From Pyrinomonadaceae bacterium (GTDB lineage: Bacteria > Acidobacteriota > Blastocatellia > Pyrinomonadales > Pyrinomonadaceae): 64,000 nt of DNA. The stretch covers positions 36,743 through 100,742 of the forward strand of contig JABARP010000015.1 of the NCBI GenBank assembly GCA_019186825.1, read 5' to 3'. Position 1 is the stretch's first letter. Every line of letters begins with the position of its first letter. The notes beneath the pieces were generated by a model. The model was not told the DNA's origin, ran no database searches, and saw only the letters and a list, made by a program, of their open reading frames with translations. Made by a program: the position numbers and the translations under genes. Shown one piece after another: positions 1 through 8,829 of this stretch.

Positions 1-1426
1 GGTTCATTCGCCAACACCCCCTTTGGGGCGGACCTCCACCGAAGGTGAAGTTAATTGATCCGCCTAGAATGAATTGTCCATTCGATTGGCGGGCGATAGC
101 GTTTATGGGGCTGTTGATCGCATTGCTTGGAGCGAATGAAGCGTCCGGAACACCATCCGCCGTCAAAAGTCCAACGTATCGCTGACGGACGGCTCCAAGG
201 GAATCAAAAAGTCCCCCGATCAGGAGATTGCCGTTAGGCAAGATCTCGAGTGCGTGTATAGCACCGATCGAGCCAGCGAAGGCTGAGTAGCCTGAATCCA
301 ATACTCCTGCCGAAGTAATACGAGCGAGTCCTCCGGTCGAGACACCATTCAGAGTCCAAAAATTACCTCCAACGATGACCTTCTCGGATTGGTCCCGAGT
401 CAGCGTCCAAATGGCTCCGCTCACAGTAACCGGAAAAGAATTGTCTCGCGTCCCGTCCGGATTCAAGCGGATCAGTAGATCAAAGCTCGTGCCGATAAGA
501 AGTCCACCGTTCTGCTGGACAAGGATAGTTCGGATAACCCCGGTTGCATTTGGCTCATATACAGGGAAGGTTGGGTCGAGACTGCCGTCCGTGTTCAGTC
601 GATAGACCTCATCGTATTCGGCCACATATAGCTTTCCATCAGCGGTAAGTTCAGCGTCAGAGTTAATAAATCCGAGGTGGCGCTGAGGAGGTATGTAAGC
701 GGTATCAAGGCTCCCATCGGATGCAAGCTTTACGACACCCCACCTCGCGACGCCGTTGAAAGCTGTGAAATTACCGACGAGGATCAACGAACCGTCTGAG
801 AGAACAAAAGCTCTAGAGATAGACGGCGAGTCTGGGCCTGCTCCAGGATCAAAGGTTGGGTCCACGGACCCATCCGGCTGCAGACGTGCGATGTGATTTC
901 TCGGCACCCCGCTCACAACGGTGAAAACGCCCACCACGATGATCTTTCCATCGGGTTGTACGGCGACGACCGATGCCACTGATCCGCCGAAATCCGGCGC
1001 GAATGACTGGTCTAGGGTGCCGTCGGAGTTGATCCTGGCCATTCCTGGTCTTGGAACACCCGCATACTTGCTGAAGCTCCCGGAAATGAGAGCCTTTCCA
1101 TCGGAGAGCGGGAAAATTGCGGAAATCATTCCCTCGCCTGCACCAATGAATGATGGATCAGCAGTTCCGTCGACATTGATCCGTCCAATGTTCCTGGTAA
1201 CTATCCCACTCAATGCATTGAATGTCCCGCCGACCAAGAACTGTCCATTCTCGAGTGGGACTATGGACATTGCGACTGCAGTATCATTGATCGCCATTGG
1301 CGTGATCGTAAAAAGTGGATCGACCTGGCCATCATGTTGTACTGCTTTCGTTCGGGAAACAGAGAACAGAACGGTCAAAAGCAGGCCAATGCACAAGATC
1401 GACCGGTGAGGTAGGTTCCTATTCAT
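1..1426 (-). CDS. Secreted delta-60 repeat (beta-propeller-like) protein, 3' end cut by the window edge
   Basis: Reading the minus strand from the ATG at 1426 gives one open frame to the left edge. The first ~28 residues are a signal peptide (hydrophobic stretch around LLLTVLFSV). About every 55-65 residues the pattern 'N.DGT.D.SF......I.....DGK.ligG.F....G......ARI' recurs, the hallmark of the delta-60 repeat family, which usually forms extracellular propeller-like proteins. At least seven copies are visible. The reading frame has no internal stop. The function is unknown; secretion and repeats suggest a cell-surface or exported protein. The opposite-strand open frames at 375-605 and 921-1409 are shadows of it. 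Confidence 0.85.
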   Translation of the reverse strand, partial: MNRNLPHRSILCIGLLLTVLFSVSRTKAVQHDGQVDPLFTITPMAINDTAVAMSIVPLENGQFLVGGTFNALSGIVTRNIGRINVDGTADPSFIGAGEGMISAIFPLSDGKALISGSFSKYAGVPRPGMARINSDGTLDQSFAPDFGGSVASVVAVQPDGKIIVVGVFTVVSGVPRNHIARLQPDGSVDPTFDPGAGPDSPSISRAFVLSDGSLILVGNFTAFNGVARWGVVKLASDGSLDTAYIPPQRHLGFINSDAELTADGKLYVAEYDEVYRLNTDGSLDPTFPVYEPNATGVIRTILVQQNGGLLIGTSFDLLIRLNPDGTRDNSFPVTVSGAIWTLTRDQSEKVIVGGNFWTLNGVSTGGLARITSAGVLDSGYSAFAGSIGAIHALEILPNGNLLIGGLFDSLGAVRQRYVGLLTADGVPDASFAPSNAINSPINAIARQSNGQFILGGSINFTFGGGPPQRGCWRMN

Positions 1427-1528
1427 AATGTGAAGTCCTAATTTACGACGATGATAGTCCAGACCCAAAAATAAAGGCAAGACTTTTGTTCTCAATGAAT
1501 GCGATCCGTTGCCCCGAGTGTGCGCCGG

Positions 1529-1557
1529 TTGCCTCGAAAACGGTTCGGGAATAGAAT
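1529..1557 (+). promoter_or_regulatory. Sigma70-like promoter of the cystathionine beta-synthase gene
   Basis: TTGCCT at 1529-1534, a 17-nt spacer and TAGAAT at 1552-1557 match the -35/-10 consensus at 4/6 and 5/6. The -10 box ends 11 nt before the ATG at 1569 and no Shine-Dalgarno lies between, which predicts a leaderless or nearly leaderless transcript. Confidence 0.5.
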
Positions 1558-1568
1558 CGTTCTAAATT

Positions 1569-2936
1569 ATGAATTATCAAGAGAACGTACTTGGGCTGAT
1601 CGGTAACACGCCGCTCGTTAAGATCAATAAACTCACAAAGGAAAGGAAGATAAAAGCACAGGTTTTTGCGAAAATGGAGAGCCTGAATCCTGGCTATTCG
1701 GTGAAGGACCGCATCGGCGTGTCGATGATCGATTGGGCAGAGGAAAAGGGCGTCCTAAAGAAAGGCGGCACGATCATCGAAGCAACGAGCGGCAACACGG
1801 GCATCGGGCTCGCGTTGACGGCAGCCGTGCGGGGATACAAATGCATCTTCGTGCTAACGGAGAAGGTTTCAATCGAGAAGATGCGTTATTTGAAGGGTTT
1901 AGGGGCGGATATCGTTGTTTGTCCTGCGGCGGCAAAGGCCGGCTCGCCGGACCATTACGTCGAGACCGCGAAACGCATCAGCGAGGAAACGCCGAATTCC
2001 TTTTACCCGGATCAATACAATCATCCCGCGAATCCTGCGGCACATTACCGGACGACCGGCCCCGAGATCTGGCGCGATACCGAGGGTAAGGTCACGCATT
2101 TTGTCGCCGGCATCGGTACGGGCGGGACGATCAGCGGCACGGGACGCTATCTGAAGGAACAGAATCCGAATGTCCGCGTGATCGGCGCCGACCCTTACGG
2201 TTCGATCTTCAAGACCTACAAGGAATCAGGCCACGTGCCGGAGGCGACGCCGTATCTCGTCGAGGGTATCGGACAATCGAACCCGACCGGAAACGCCGAT
2301 ATGACGACGATCGACGAAGTGGTGAACATCACGGATCGCGAGTCGTTCGACATGGCGCGTCAGCTTGCGCGAACGGAGGGCATCTTCTGCGGCGGTTCGA
2401 CGGGGACGAACCTTGCTGGAGCATTCAAGATCGCAAAGGACCTCGATGAATCGGCTGTGGTCGTTTTCATCGTGGCCGACACAGGCGAGCATTACCTGAC
2501 GAAATTCCATTCGGACGAGTGGATGAAGGAGAAACTCCTGCTCGAACCGCAGCGTATTACGGCAAGCCTGATCGCGGATACTAAGAGCGAGAATTCGCCC
2601 GCCGAGCTGATCTCCGTTTCTCCGAATGACATTGTGAGCGACGCTCTCACGCGTATGACGGAGGCAGGCATCACGCAGATGCCGGTGCTTGAGGACAATG
2701 TCCCGGTCGGTTCATTCCACGAGAGCTCGATACTTGCAAAGCTGCTTGGCGACAGGGAATTGTTCAACGCGAAGGTTTCCGAGATAATGGATAAGAGTTT
2801 TCCGGTCGTCGCGGTCGATACTAGCCTGAAGGTCATTAAAGAAAAATTGCAAAAACATCCTGCTGTTCTCGTCGAGGATTTTAAGCGAATTACAGGTATA
2901 ATCACCCGGTCGGACGTTTTGGATATTCACGACTAA
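1569..2936 (+). CDS. cbs: Cystathionine beta-synthase (PLP enzyme with C-terminal CBS pair)
   Basis: 455 residues. The N-terminal ~320 residues are a fold-type II PLP synthase: Schiff-base Lys46 in YSVKDR, substrate loop SGNTG at about 74-78, and the phosphate-binding GTGGT loop near residue 180. Residues ~335-455 form two CBS motifs, the usual regulatory pair of full-length cystathionine beta-synthases and absent from cysteine synthases. It would condense serine (or O-acetylserine) with homocysteine in transsulfuration. There is no heme-binding N-terminal extension as in animal enzymes. No other cysteine genes are adjacent. A CysK-type specificity cannot be ruled out from sequence alone. Confidence 0.88.
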   Translation: MNYQENVLGLIGNTPLVKINKLTKERKIKAQVFAKMESLNPGYSVKDRIGVSMIDWAEEKGVLKKGGTIIEATSGNTGIGLALTAAVRGYKCIFVLTEKVSIEKMRYLKGLGADIVVCPAAAKAGSPDHYVETAKRISEETPNSFYPDQYNHPANPAAHYRTTGPEIWRDTEGKVTHFVAGIGTGGTISGTGRYLKEQNPNVRVIGADPYGSIFKTYKESGHVPEATPYLVEGIGQSNPTGNADMTTIDEVVNITDRESFDMARQLARTEGIFCGGSTGTNLAGAFKIAKDLDESAVVVFIVADTGEHYLTKFHSDEWMKEKLLLEPQRITASLIADTKSENSPAELISVSPNDIVSDALTRMTEAGITQMPVLEDNVPVGSFHESSILAKLLGDRELFNAKVSEIMDKSFPVVAVDTSLKVIKEKLQKHPAVLVEDFKRITGIITRSDVLDIHD

Positions 2937-2952
2937 CCATTTTCACTGGCAG

Positions 2953-3411
2953 ATGAGCGACGCTTGGCAAATGCAGGAGCCGGTTTTCCGCACCTCGGAA
3001 GGCGAGATCGTAAAGCCTCGTGCCAAAGAGGCCGGTGTTCCGCCGCCGCTTCCGCAGGCCGAAGCGGCAAGCTCCAGCGAGGATGCGGCCGTACTCGAGG
3101 CTCTCTATGCACCCCCGGAAAACGTAAAGGCTGAGAGTTCTGATGCGGCGGCGGCTGCGCCTGCTCCGATGGCATTTGCGTCCGCTGAGCCTGCTTTTGT
3201 TGAGGCCGGCGGTGTGATCGTTGAGCAGCCGTATGTTTCGGAAGAATATGACGTCGAGGAGATAAACGCCGCTGTAGCTGCCGCCTCACCTAGAAAGAGG
3301 TCGATGGGCGGATTGATCTTCAAGCTTCTGGCGGCGGCCGTCGTACTCGGAGCCTTAGCGGTTGCCATCATCTTTCTAGCCTGGTTCTTGTTTATGCGGC
3401 CGACGGAATAG
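2953..3411 (+). CDS. Pro/Ala-rich protein with C-terminal membrane anchor
   Basis: 152 residues, unrecognised family. The first ~115 residues are acidic and rich in Ala/Pro with no obvious fold. A basic patch (SPRKRS) then precedes one strong transmembrane segment at about 122-146, leaving a very short tail. It begins 16 nt after the preceding gene and is followed by the FHA cluster, whose members also use a low-complexity linker and a single TM segment, so it may belong to the same envelope assembly. That link is inferred from position only. Confidence 0.6.
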   Translation: MSDAWQMQEPVFRTSEGEIVKPRAKEAGVPPPLPQAEAASSSEDAAVLEALYAPPENVKAESSDAAAAAPAPMAFASAEPAFVEAGGVIVEQPYVSEEYDVEEINAAVAAASPRKRSMGGLIFKLLAAAVVLGALAVAIIFLAWFLFMRPTE

Positions 3412-3475
3412 GTTCGCGAAAGGGCACGATGCCCGGAACACACGAACCTTGAACATTGACCCACTAACCCCTCCA

Positions 3476-5173
3476 ATGCAGTTCGCAACCCTAAAAACTG
3501 AAGATGGCGAGGTCGAGCTTTCAAAGCCCGTAACTTCGATCGGACGCACCTCAGAGAATGACGTTGCGTTCACGGGCGACTCGAATGTCTCGCGTTCGCA
3601 TGCCGAGATCGAGCTGCGGGACGGCTTATACTTTTTGATCGATCCGGGCAGCAGCAACGGCACGACCGTCAACGGCGAACCGGTGAAGGGCGAAGTTCAG
3701 CTTGCTGACGGTGACAAGATCGTTTTCGGCGGCTCGGCCAGTGCGGAGTTTCTCTTCGGCTCTCAGACGCCGCAGACGGCATCTGAAAGCGGCGCGCAGG
3801 GTGCAGGAGATCCGGCAGCTGACCTTTCGGGCCAGGCAGGCGGAAATCCGCTTTCGGAGGCGGGCGAACAGATCGGCTATCAGGCTGATTATGCCCTGAA
3901 CCAGGGCTTGTACGATGTCGGGAGCGCGGTGCGAAGCGGTGTGACCGGCTCGGCAGGTTCGGCCGCGGGCTCGGCTGCTGGTTCGGTAGGTTCCGCAGGC
4001 GTTGCGAGTTCGGCAGGTGCGGCGGCAGCAAGCGAAACTGCGGCGGCAAGTTCCGGTTCGACGGTGATGGTCGCGGGCCTAGTCGGCGGACTCGCTGTGG
4101 TCGCGATGGTCGGCGCAGGCGCATATTACTTTACACGCGGAGCGTCTGCGTGCTCGGCCACTGCGAAGATCGTCAGTCCTGCACAGGGCGATACGATAAA
4201 CAAACCTACGGATGTACGGCTCGACGTCTCGGACACTGACGGCTGCGTTGCGAAGGCTGTTCTGCTCGTCGATCAAAAGCCGGTCGCACAGGCCGAACCG
4301 CCGAATTTTGACGCCAGCATCGATCCGCAGGCGCTTCCTGAATTGGCAGACGGCGACCTGCATGACCTAACCGTCGCGCTTTATGACAATAACGGCGGCG
4401 AGGCGGTTCAGGATAGCTCGGTGATGCTTGCGTTCGATTCCCGCTCGGTCGTAAAGCCGGACGAGCAAAAGACGCCGTTGCCCGGACAGACGCCGCCGCC
4501 GCAGAATCCTACGGTCGCGAAGGTTTCGCTGCTTGATGTGCAAAAAATGTCCCAGGCGCTGGTCAAACAGTTTACGGGCGGGCTCGCATACGACCTCTCG
4601 GACAAGCAGTTTATGCAGGAGATCCAAAAACGGACGGCAGAATACGCAGTCCCGGGCTACACGGAGAGAGCCGCGAAATACCGCGACGCGATAAATGTTG
4701 CGTTCACGCACGAGCAGAATCTCGACGCGCCGCTCGGTTTCATCCTCGCGATGAGCCGCAGCCGGTTCGATCCTGCAAAAAAGGGCGATCTTGCAGGGCT
4801 TTGGCAGATGAGCGACGCGTTCGTTGCCGACAACAAATACAACGGTTCGTGCGGGACGGAGACGATCGCCGATCCGGCACAGAATTGTGCCGCGAAGGCC
4901 TGTGCTTTGTATATGAAAGCCCTTGTTTTCGGCGTTTTCGATTCGGATCCGGTCTATGCCGCCGCCGCATTTGGCAAGGCGCCGGCCGAAGCCGCAGCGT
5001 GGAAGGCAACATTTACTGCGGATAGGTCGAAAATTTGGAGTAATATAAAACAAGCACCTGAACGCGAGCAGCTCGTTAGGTTCTTTGCCGCCGGCATCGT
5101 TGCCGAAAATCCGCAAAAATTCGGGCTAGCGAACGAGCGGCCGCTTTCGGAGCTGTATCGGGTTACGATGTAG
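3476..5173 (+). CDS. FHA-TM-lytic-transglycosylase-like protein A (predicted inactive enzyme domain)
   Basis: I chose the ATG at 3476 (565 aa); an in-frame TTG at 3449 adds only nine residues. Order of parts: FHA domain (~1-95) with intact GR..S, SRSH and SSNGT..N phosphothreonine-binding signatures; Gly/Ser/Ala-rich linker; one TM segment (~190-215); a periplasmic region; and a C-terminal domain related to the SLT fold. In that domain the catalytic ES of lytic transglycosylases is replaced (AMSRSRFDP where the paralogue at 5194 has AMIESEHCP), while the following GLWQM still mimics GLMQ. It therefore looks like a pseudoenzyme that couples cytoplasmic Thr phosphorylation to a wall-binding domain. 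Confidence 0.75.
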   Translation: MQFATLKTEDGEVELSKPVTSIGRTSENDVAFTGDSNVSRSHAEIELRDGLYFLIDPGSSNGTTVNGEPVKGEVQLADGDKIVFGGSASAEFLFGSQTPQTASESGAQGAGDPAADLSGQAGGNPLSEAGEQIGYQADYALNQGLYDVGSAVRSGVTGSAGSAAGSAAGSVGSAGVASSAGAAAASETAAASSGSTVMVAGLVGGLAVVAMVGAGAYYFTRGASACSATAKIVSPAQGDTINKPTDVRLDVSDTDGCVAKAVLLVDQKPVAQAEPPNFDASIDPQALPELADGDLHDLTVALYDNNGGEAVQDSSVMLAFDSRSVVKPDEQKTPLPGQTPPPQNPTVAKVSLLDVQKMSQALVKQFTGGLAYDLSDKQFMQEIQKRTAEYAVPGYTERAAKYRDAINVAFTHEQNLDAPLGFILAMSRSRFDPAKKGDLAGLWQMSDAFVADNKYNGSCGTETIADPAQNCAAKACALYMKALVFGVFDSDPVYAAAAFGKAPAEAAAWKATFTADRSKIWSNIKQAPEREQLVRFFAAGIVAENPQKFGLANERPLSELYRVTM

Positions 5174-5193
5174 TAACTCGTAGTGTTACGGGT

Positions 5194-6666
5194 ATGAAGT
5201 TCTTGTTCGTACAAGAAGTTGACGGTGAGCCGCACGAGATCGTGTTCGAGAAAGAGCACACGACGATCGGGCGTGCGACGGACAATGATATCCAGCTTGA
5301 CGACCAGGGACTCTCACGCCTGAATTCGACCGTCTATATCGATGGAGAAACGGTGCGGATCGTCGATAACGATTCGACGAACGGAACGCTCGTAAACGAC
5401 GAACCAGCGGCAAAGGACGGCACGATCCTTGAGGACGGCGACACGATCAAGGTCGGCAGTTCGACCGTTTTGACCTTCAAAAAGGTACCGGAGCCGGCAG
5501 CGGAAGAAGCATCGGGCGACCAGACTGCTGCGGCCGCGGTCGGATCGGCTTCAGCACCAGCACCTGTACCGGCGGCCGTTCAGCCGCCTGCACCGGCACC
5601 GAAGCCGCTGAATCTGTTGCCGTTGGCGATCATCGTCGGGGCGATATTCGTGATCGGCATTTCGGCGGCGGTGATCGCGATGACCGCGTTGACCGGCAAG
5701 AACGGGACCGCTTCGACAAATCCGTACACGGGCGATGACCCGACATTGACGTCGGGCCGCAGCGACGATGCGAATTCAACGACAACATCGAGCACGCCGA
5801 CAAACTTAGGTTCGACCACAACCACGACGACGGCAACTCCAACGGGCGGTGACTTGCCGGTAACCACCTCCACGCCGACGAAGCCTGAATTGCCCGCAAA
5901 ACAGTATTCTGCGATGTCGGACGCGGAAAAGCGTGCGTATATCGAGGACCGGGCGATGCGGATCGCACAGGTGATAGGGAATTCGTCAAGCGAAAAGATC
6001 CCGCCCGATGCCGTTACGAGGATAAAGAGCTTCGTTGACGCATACGTTTCGCGGACAAAGGTAAAACCGCTTTCAGGCTGCCGCTTTGGCGACAACCTGC
6101 TCGCAACCTATACGCGCGCGAGCAAGAACGCGCCGTTCATCATTCGGGCGTTCAATGAAAAGGGAATGGACCCGCGCATCGGGCTTTACCTTGCGATGAT
6201 CGAGAGCGAACACTGCCCGTGTCTGCAGAGCCACACCGGGCCGCTCGGAATGTTTCAGTTCACGCAGGCGACGGGCCGCCTCCACGGACTCAATACCATT
6301 CCCGGTGCGTCGCCTTCAAACCCGGACGAACGCTGCGAGCCGGAACCGGCTTCGCGTGCCGCGGCCTCGTATATGAAGGCTTTGGCAGGACGTTACGGCA
6401 CGGGGCCTGCAAGCGTTCCGCTTGCGATCGGCAGTTATAACAGCGGCGAGGGCGGATTGAGCACGAATCTCGAAAAAGCACTGTCCTCGGGCACGGGGTT
6501 GCCGCGCGAATTTTGGACGCTGATCGAAAAGAGCGATATGCTCTCGAAACAATTTCAAGCGGAGAACTTCAAATACGTACCGAAGTTCTTTGCAGCGGCG
6601 ATCATTGGCGAAAATCCGCGCGATTTTGGCTTGGATCTGAACCCGATCTCTACTTACACAAAATAG
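5194..6666 (+). CDS. FHA-TM-lytic transglycosylase protein B (enzyme domain intact)
   Basis: 490 residues. The N-terminal FHA domain (~1-95) has GR..DND and the STNGT..N loop, but the central S-x-x-H is SRLN, so the conserved His is lost. A Pro/Ala linker, one TM segment (~140-165), a Thr/Pro-rich periplasmic stretch and an SLT domain (~300-490) follow. The SLT domain keeps the catalytic Glu in AMIESE, the GPLGMFQF equivalent of GLMQ and the AIGSYNSG motif typical of Slt-type lytic transglycosylases, which cleave the MurNAc-GlcNAc bond. It lies 20 nt after paralogue A. It is the only one of the three paralogues with a complete active-site signature. Confidence 0.8.
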   Translation: MKFLFVQEVDGEPHEIVFEKEHTTIGRATDNDIQLDDQGLSRLNSTVYIDGETVRIVDNDSTNGTLVNDEPAAKDGTILEDGDTIKVGSSTVLTFKKVPEPAAEEASGDQTAAAAVGSASAPAPVPAAVQPPAPAPKPLNLLPLAIIVGAIFVIGISAAVIAMTALTGKNGTASTNPYTGDDPTLTSGRSDDANSTTTSSTPTNLGSTTTTTTATPTGGDLPVTTSTPTKPELPAKQYSAMSDAEKRAYIEDRAMRIAQVIGNSSSEKIPPDAVTRIKSFVDAYVSRTKVKPLSGCRFGDNLLATYTRASKNAPFIIRAFNEKGMDPRIGLYLAMIESEHCPCLQSHTGPLGMFQFTQATGRLHGLNTIPGASPSNPDERCEPEPASRAAASYMKALAGRYGTGPASVPLAIGSYNSGEGGLSTNLEKALSSGTGLPREFWTLIEKSDMLSKQFQAENFKYVPKFFAAAIIGENPRDFGLDLNPISTYTK

Positions 6667-6692
6667 CCCGCCGGTATTTTCCCGTTTTTTGA

Positions 6693-7889
6693 ATGGCTGA
6701 TCTCCGACTAAAGTTCATTGACGCCGAGGGCAGCGACGTCTGCTTCGAGACCAGTGAGCAGGTCGTGATCGTCGGCCGGCTCTCGAGCAATACGCTTGTG
6801 ATCGCCGATGGACGGCTTTCGCGGGAGCATTTGCGCATCGAACGCGAAGGCTCGGCATGGTATGCCGAAGACCTTGGTTCGAGCAACGGCACGACCCTTA
6901 ACGGCGAACCGCTGCGAGACCAGCAGCGAATAAAGGACGGCGACAAACTGAACCTCGGCGGGCTTGAGATCTCGGTCGAGATCGAGCAGCCGCAGCCGGT
7001 CGAGCAAGCACCGGTGGTACAAGCTGCGGTAGTGAACACGCTGGCCGCTCCGCCGCCAGTCGCTGCGGCAACTCCGCCCGCTTCGAGCGACAATTCCGTT
7101 AAGTTCTTTCTAATACTCGCGCCGATCTTGGGGCTTGTGGTGATCTTGATCGCAGGCGGAGCTTTATTTCTTTCGCGCAATAAAAAAACGGACATCGACG
7201 CGAACGATATCTCGTATTCGACGCCTGAGATCTCGAGCACGCCGACTGCCGACAATACGCCCGCAGCATCGCAGACCGACACGACGGCGACGCCTGAGGT
7301 GCCGAGCGGTACGCCTGTGAAGGAAGATACCGCGACGCAAAAGGTCGAGAAATACACGGCGCAATTCATGCGAAAGGCGGCAAAGAATGATCCGCGATAT
7401 TTCCTGACGAGTGCACAGGCGGGCGAGGTCGCAAAACGCATTCAAAGCATGAGCGGCGCCGTGAAGGCGAATCTTCCTTCGATAACGAAAAACTCGGCTG
7501 AACTGAGTAAACTCGGGGCTTCAAGCGGCCTGAATTCGGATTTTCTGGCTGCGGCGGCCCTTGCGAAGCTCGGCACGAGCCGAGGCGATGCGATCGCGGC
7601 CGCGAGGTCGATGTCCGGCGTACTTTCGCGGCTAACGATCCCGATCGGCAACGAGTTGGGTGATGACTGCCTACTGATGATCGCGGCATACGACCAGGGT
7701 GCAGCGGGCGATTTTATGAAGATGAGGAATATGCTCCAGGACGTTGCGACAAAGTCGAACGCACCGGCGCGTGAGATCCGCTCGATCTGGTTCCTGAATA
7801 AGTCTGGTAAGATAACGCCGCAGGAATATGAGTTCGCTCTGCGTTTCCTTGCGGCAGGTGCGATAATGCAGGCACCGACGGAATTTTGA
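6693..7889 (+). CDS. FHA-TM protein C with shortened, degenerate transglycosylase-like domain
   Basis: 398 residues. An intact FHA domain (GR.SSN, SREH, SSNGT.LNG) occupies ~1-95, then a Pro/Ala linker, a TM segment (~137-160), a Ser/Thr linker and ~170 C-terminal residues. That C-terminal part ends RFLAAGAIMQAPTEF, matching the FFAAxIxxENPxxF ends of paralogues A and B, so it is homologous. The catalytic Glu, the GLMQ-like motif and the cysteines are gone (AAALAKLGTSRG at the expected site). It starts 26 nt after paralogue B with no visible Shine-Dalgarno. It is probably a structural or sensory partner, not an enzyme. Confidence 0.7.
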   Translation: MADLRLKFIDAEGSDVCFETSEQVVIVGRLSSNTLVIADGRLSREHLRIEREGSAWYAEDLGSSNGTTLNGEPLRDQQRIKDGDKLNLGGLEISVEIEQPQPVEQAPVVQAAVVNTLAAPPPVAAATPPASSDNSVKFFLILAPILGLVVILIAGGALFLSRNKKTDIDANDISYSTPEISSTPTADNTPAASQTDTTATPEVPSGTPVKEDTATQKVEKYTAQFMRKAAKNDPRYFLTSAQAGEVAKRIQSMSGAVKANLPSITKNSAELSKLGASSGLNSDFLAAAALAKLGTSRGDAIAAARSMSGVLSRLTIPIGNELGDDCLLMIAAYDQGAAGDFMKMRNMLQDVATKSNAPAREIRSIWFLNKSGKITPQEYEFALRFLAAGAIMQAPTEF

Positions 7890-7904
7890 GAGTGTGCAAA
7901 AGAG

Positions 7905-8741
7905 ATGAGCGATGAATGGATAACAGGTAATTTTACGCTTCGCGTTCACGGTGAACCGATCGAGATGCAGGTCACCGTACCGACGGCTAAGGTGAAGCCG
8001 CAGCGGATGCTGCCGCTCTTTCAGCAGATGGCGTCGAGCGTTGTCGATGCGTGTGTCGCCGTGGTCGAGGGCGAAGGCGAAAAGGTATCGTGCAAGGCGG
8101 GGTGCGGAGCTTGCTGCACTCAGGCGGTGCCCATCTCCGAGGTCGAGGCATATCGCATTGCCGAGATCGTCAACGAGATGCCGGAGGAGCGTCAGGCCGT
8201 TGTTCGCAAGCGTTTTGCAGAATCCCTTGCACATTTTCGAAAGATAAAGTGGTTTGACGAACTCATCGGCCTGAAGGATATGGCGTACGAAGGTTCGCCC
8301 GATTTTTCGGCGGAAAAGTATGCCGACGTCGTGACTAGGTATATGAAGCAGGGATATTCCTGCCCGTTCCTTGAGAATGGATCATGCTCGATCTACGAAG
8401 AGCGGCCTGCGGTCTGTCGCGAGTATCTCGTAACGTCACCCGCGGAAAATTGTTCCGACCCGCGTCCCGAAACGATCAAGAAGGTGCCGATCTTCCTAAG
8501 GCCGTCAAAGGCACTGCTGAAACTTGGGAAAACGGAGACGACCGAGAATTGGTCTTCCGTGATCTTGATCGAGGCCCTGGACCTTGTTGAGAAGAATCCC
8601 GACCGGTTGGAAATGAAAACAGGGCCCGAATGGACCGAAGAATTCTTTAATGCATTGGCGTCGACCGATCGGATCCTGAAGGACGATCCCGAACCCGCCC
8701 GACGCCGCAAAAAACCGCGACATTCAAAGAAGGGACGCTAG
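7905..8741 (+). CDS. YkgJ-family cysteine-cluster protein
   Basis: 278 residues. The cluster Cys63-x3-Cys67-x2-Cys70-Cys71 (CKAGCGACC) and a second set about 90 residues later (CPFLENGSC...CREY) are the signature of the zinc- or iron-chelating CxxCxxCC family. A basic Arg/Lys-rich tail (RRRKKPRHSKK) closes the protein. It starts 15 nt after FHA protein C and 88 nt before tssK, so it may be co-transcribed with the FHA cluster. The metal and the reaction are unknown for most members; a role in protein modification is sometimes suggested but cannot be shown here. Confidence 0.75.
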   Translation: MSDEWITGNFTLRVHGEPIEMQVTVPTAKVKPQRMLPLFQQMASSVVDACVAVVEGEGEKVSCKAGCGACCTQAVPISEVEAYRIAEIVNEMPEERQAVVRKRFAESLAHFRKIKWFDELIGLKDMAYEGSPDFSAEKYADVVTRYMKQGYSCPFLENGSCSIYEERPAVCREYLVTSPAENCSDPRPETIKKVPIFLRPSKALLKLGKTETTENWSSVILIEALDLVEKNPDRLEMKTGPEWTEEFFNALASTDRILKDDPEPARRRKKPRHSKKGR

Positions 8742-8764
8742 AAACACGCTGCCGGAGACAAGTG

Positions 8765-8796
8765 CGGTTTACTAAAAGGCATAAGTCGGTTTACTA
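8765..8796 (+). repeat. Two 10-bp direct repeats upstream of tssK
   Basis: CGGTTTACTA occurs at 8765-8774 and again at 8787-8796, about two helical turns apart, 34-65 bases ahead of the tssK start. The second copy overlaps a weak -10-like TACTAT. This could be a binding site for a dimeric regulator on one face of the helix, or chance. Confidence 0.35.
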
Positions 8797-8829
8797 TCTT
8801 ATTGCTTTTACAAGCGTTATCCCGAAGCT

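Noticed and set aside
375..1409. Plus-strand frames at the left edge
   Set aside because: They lie opposite the delta-60 repeat protein, whose repeats are clear only on the minus strand.
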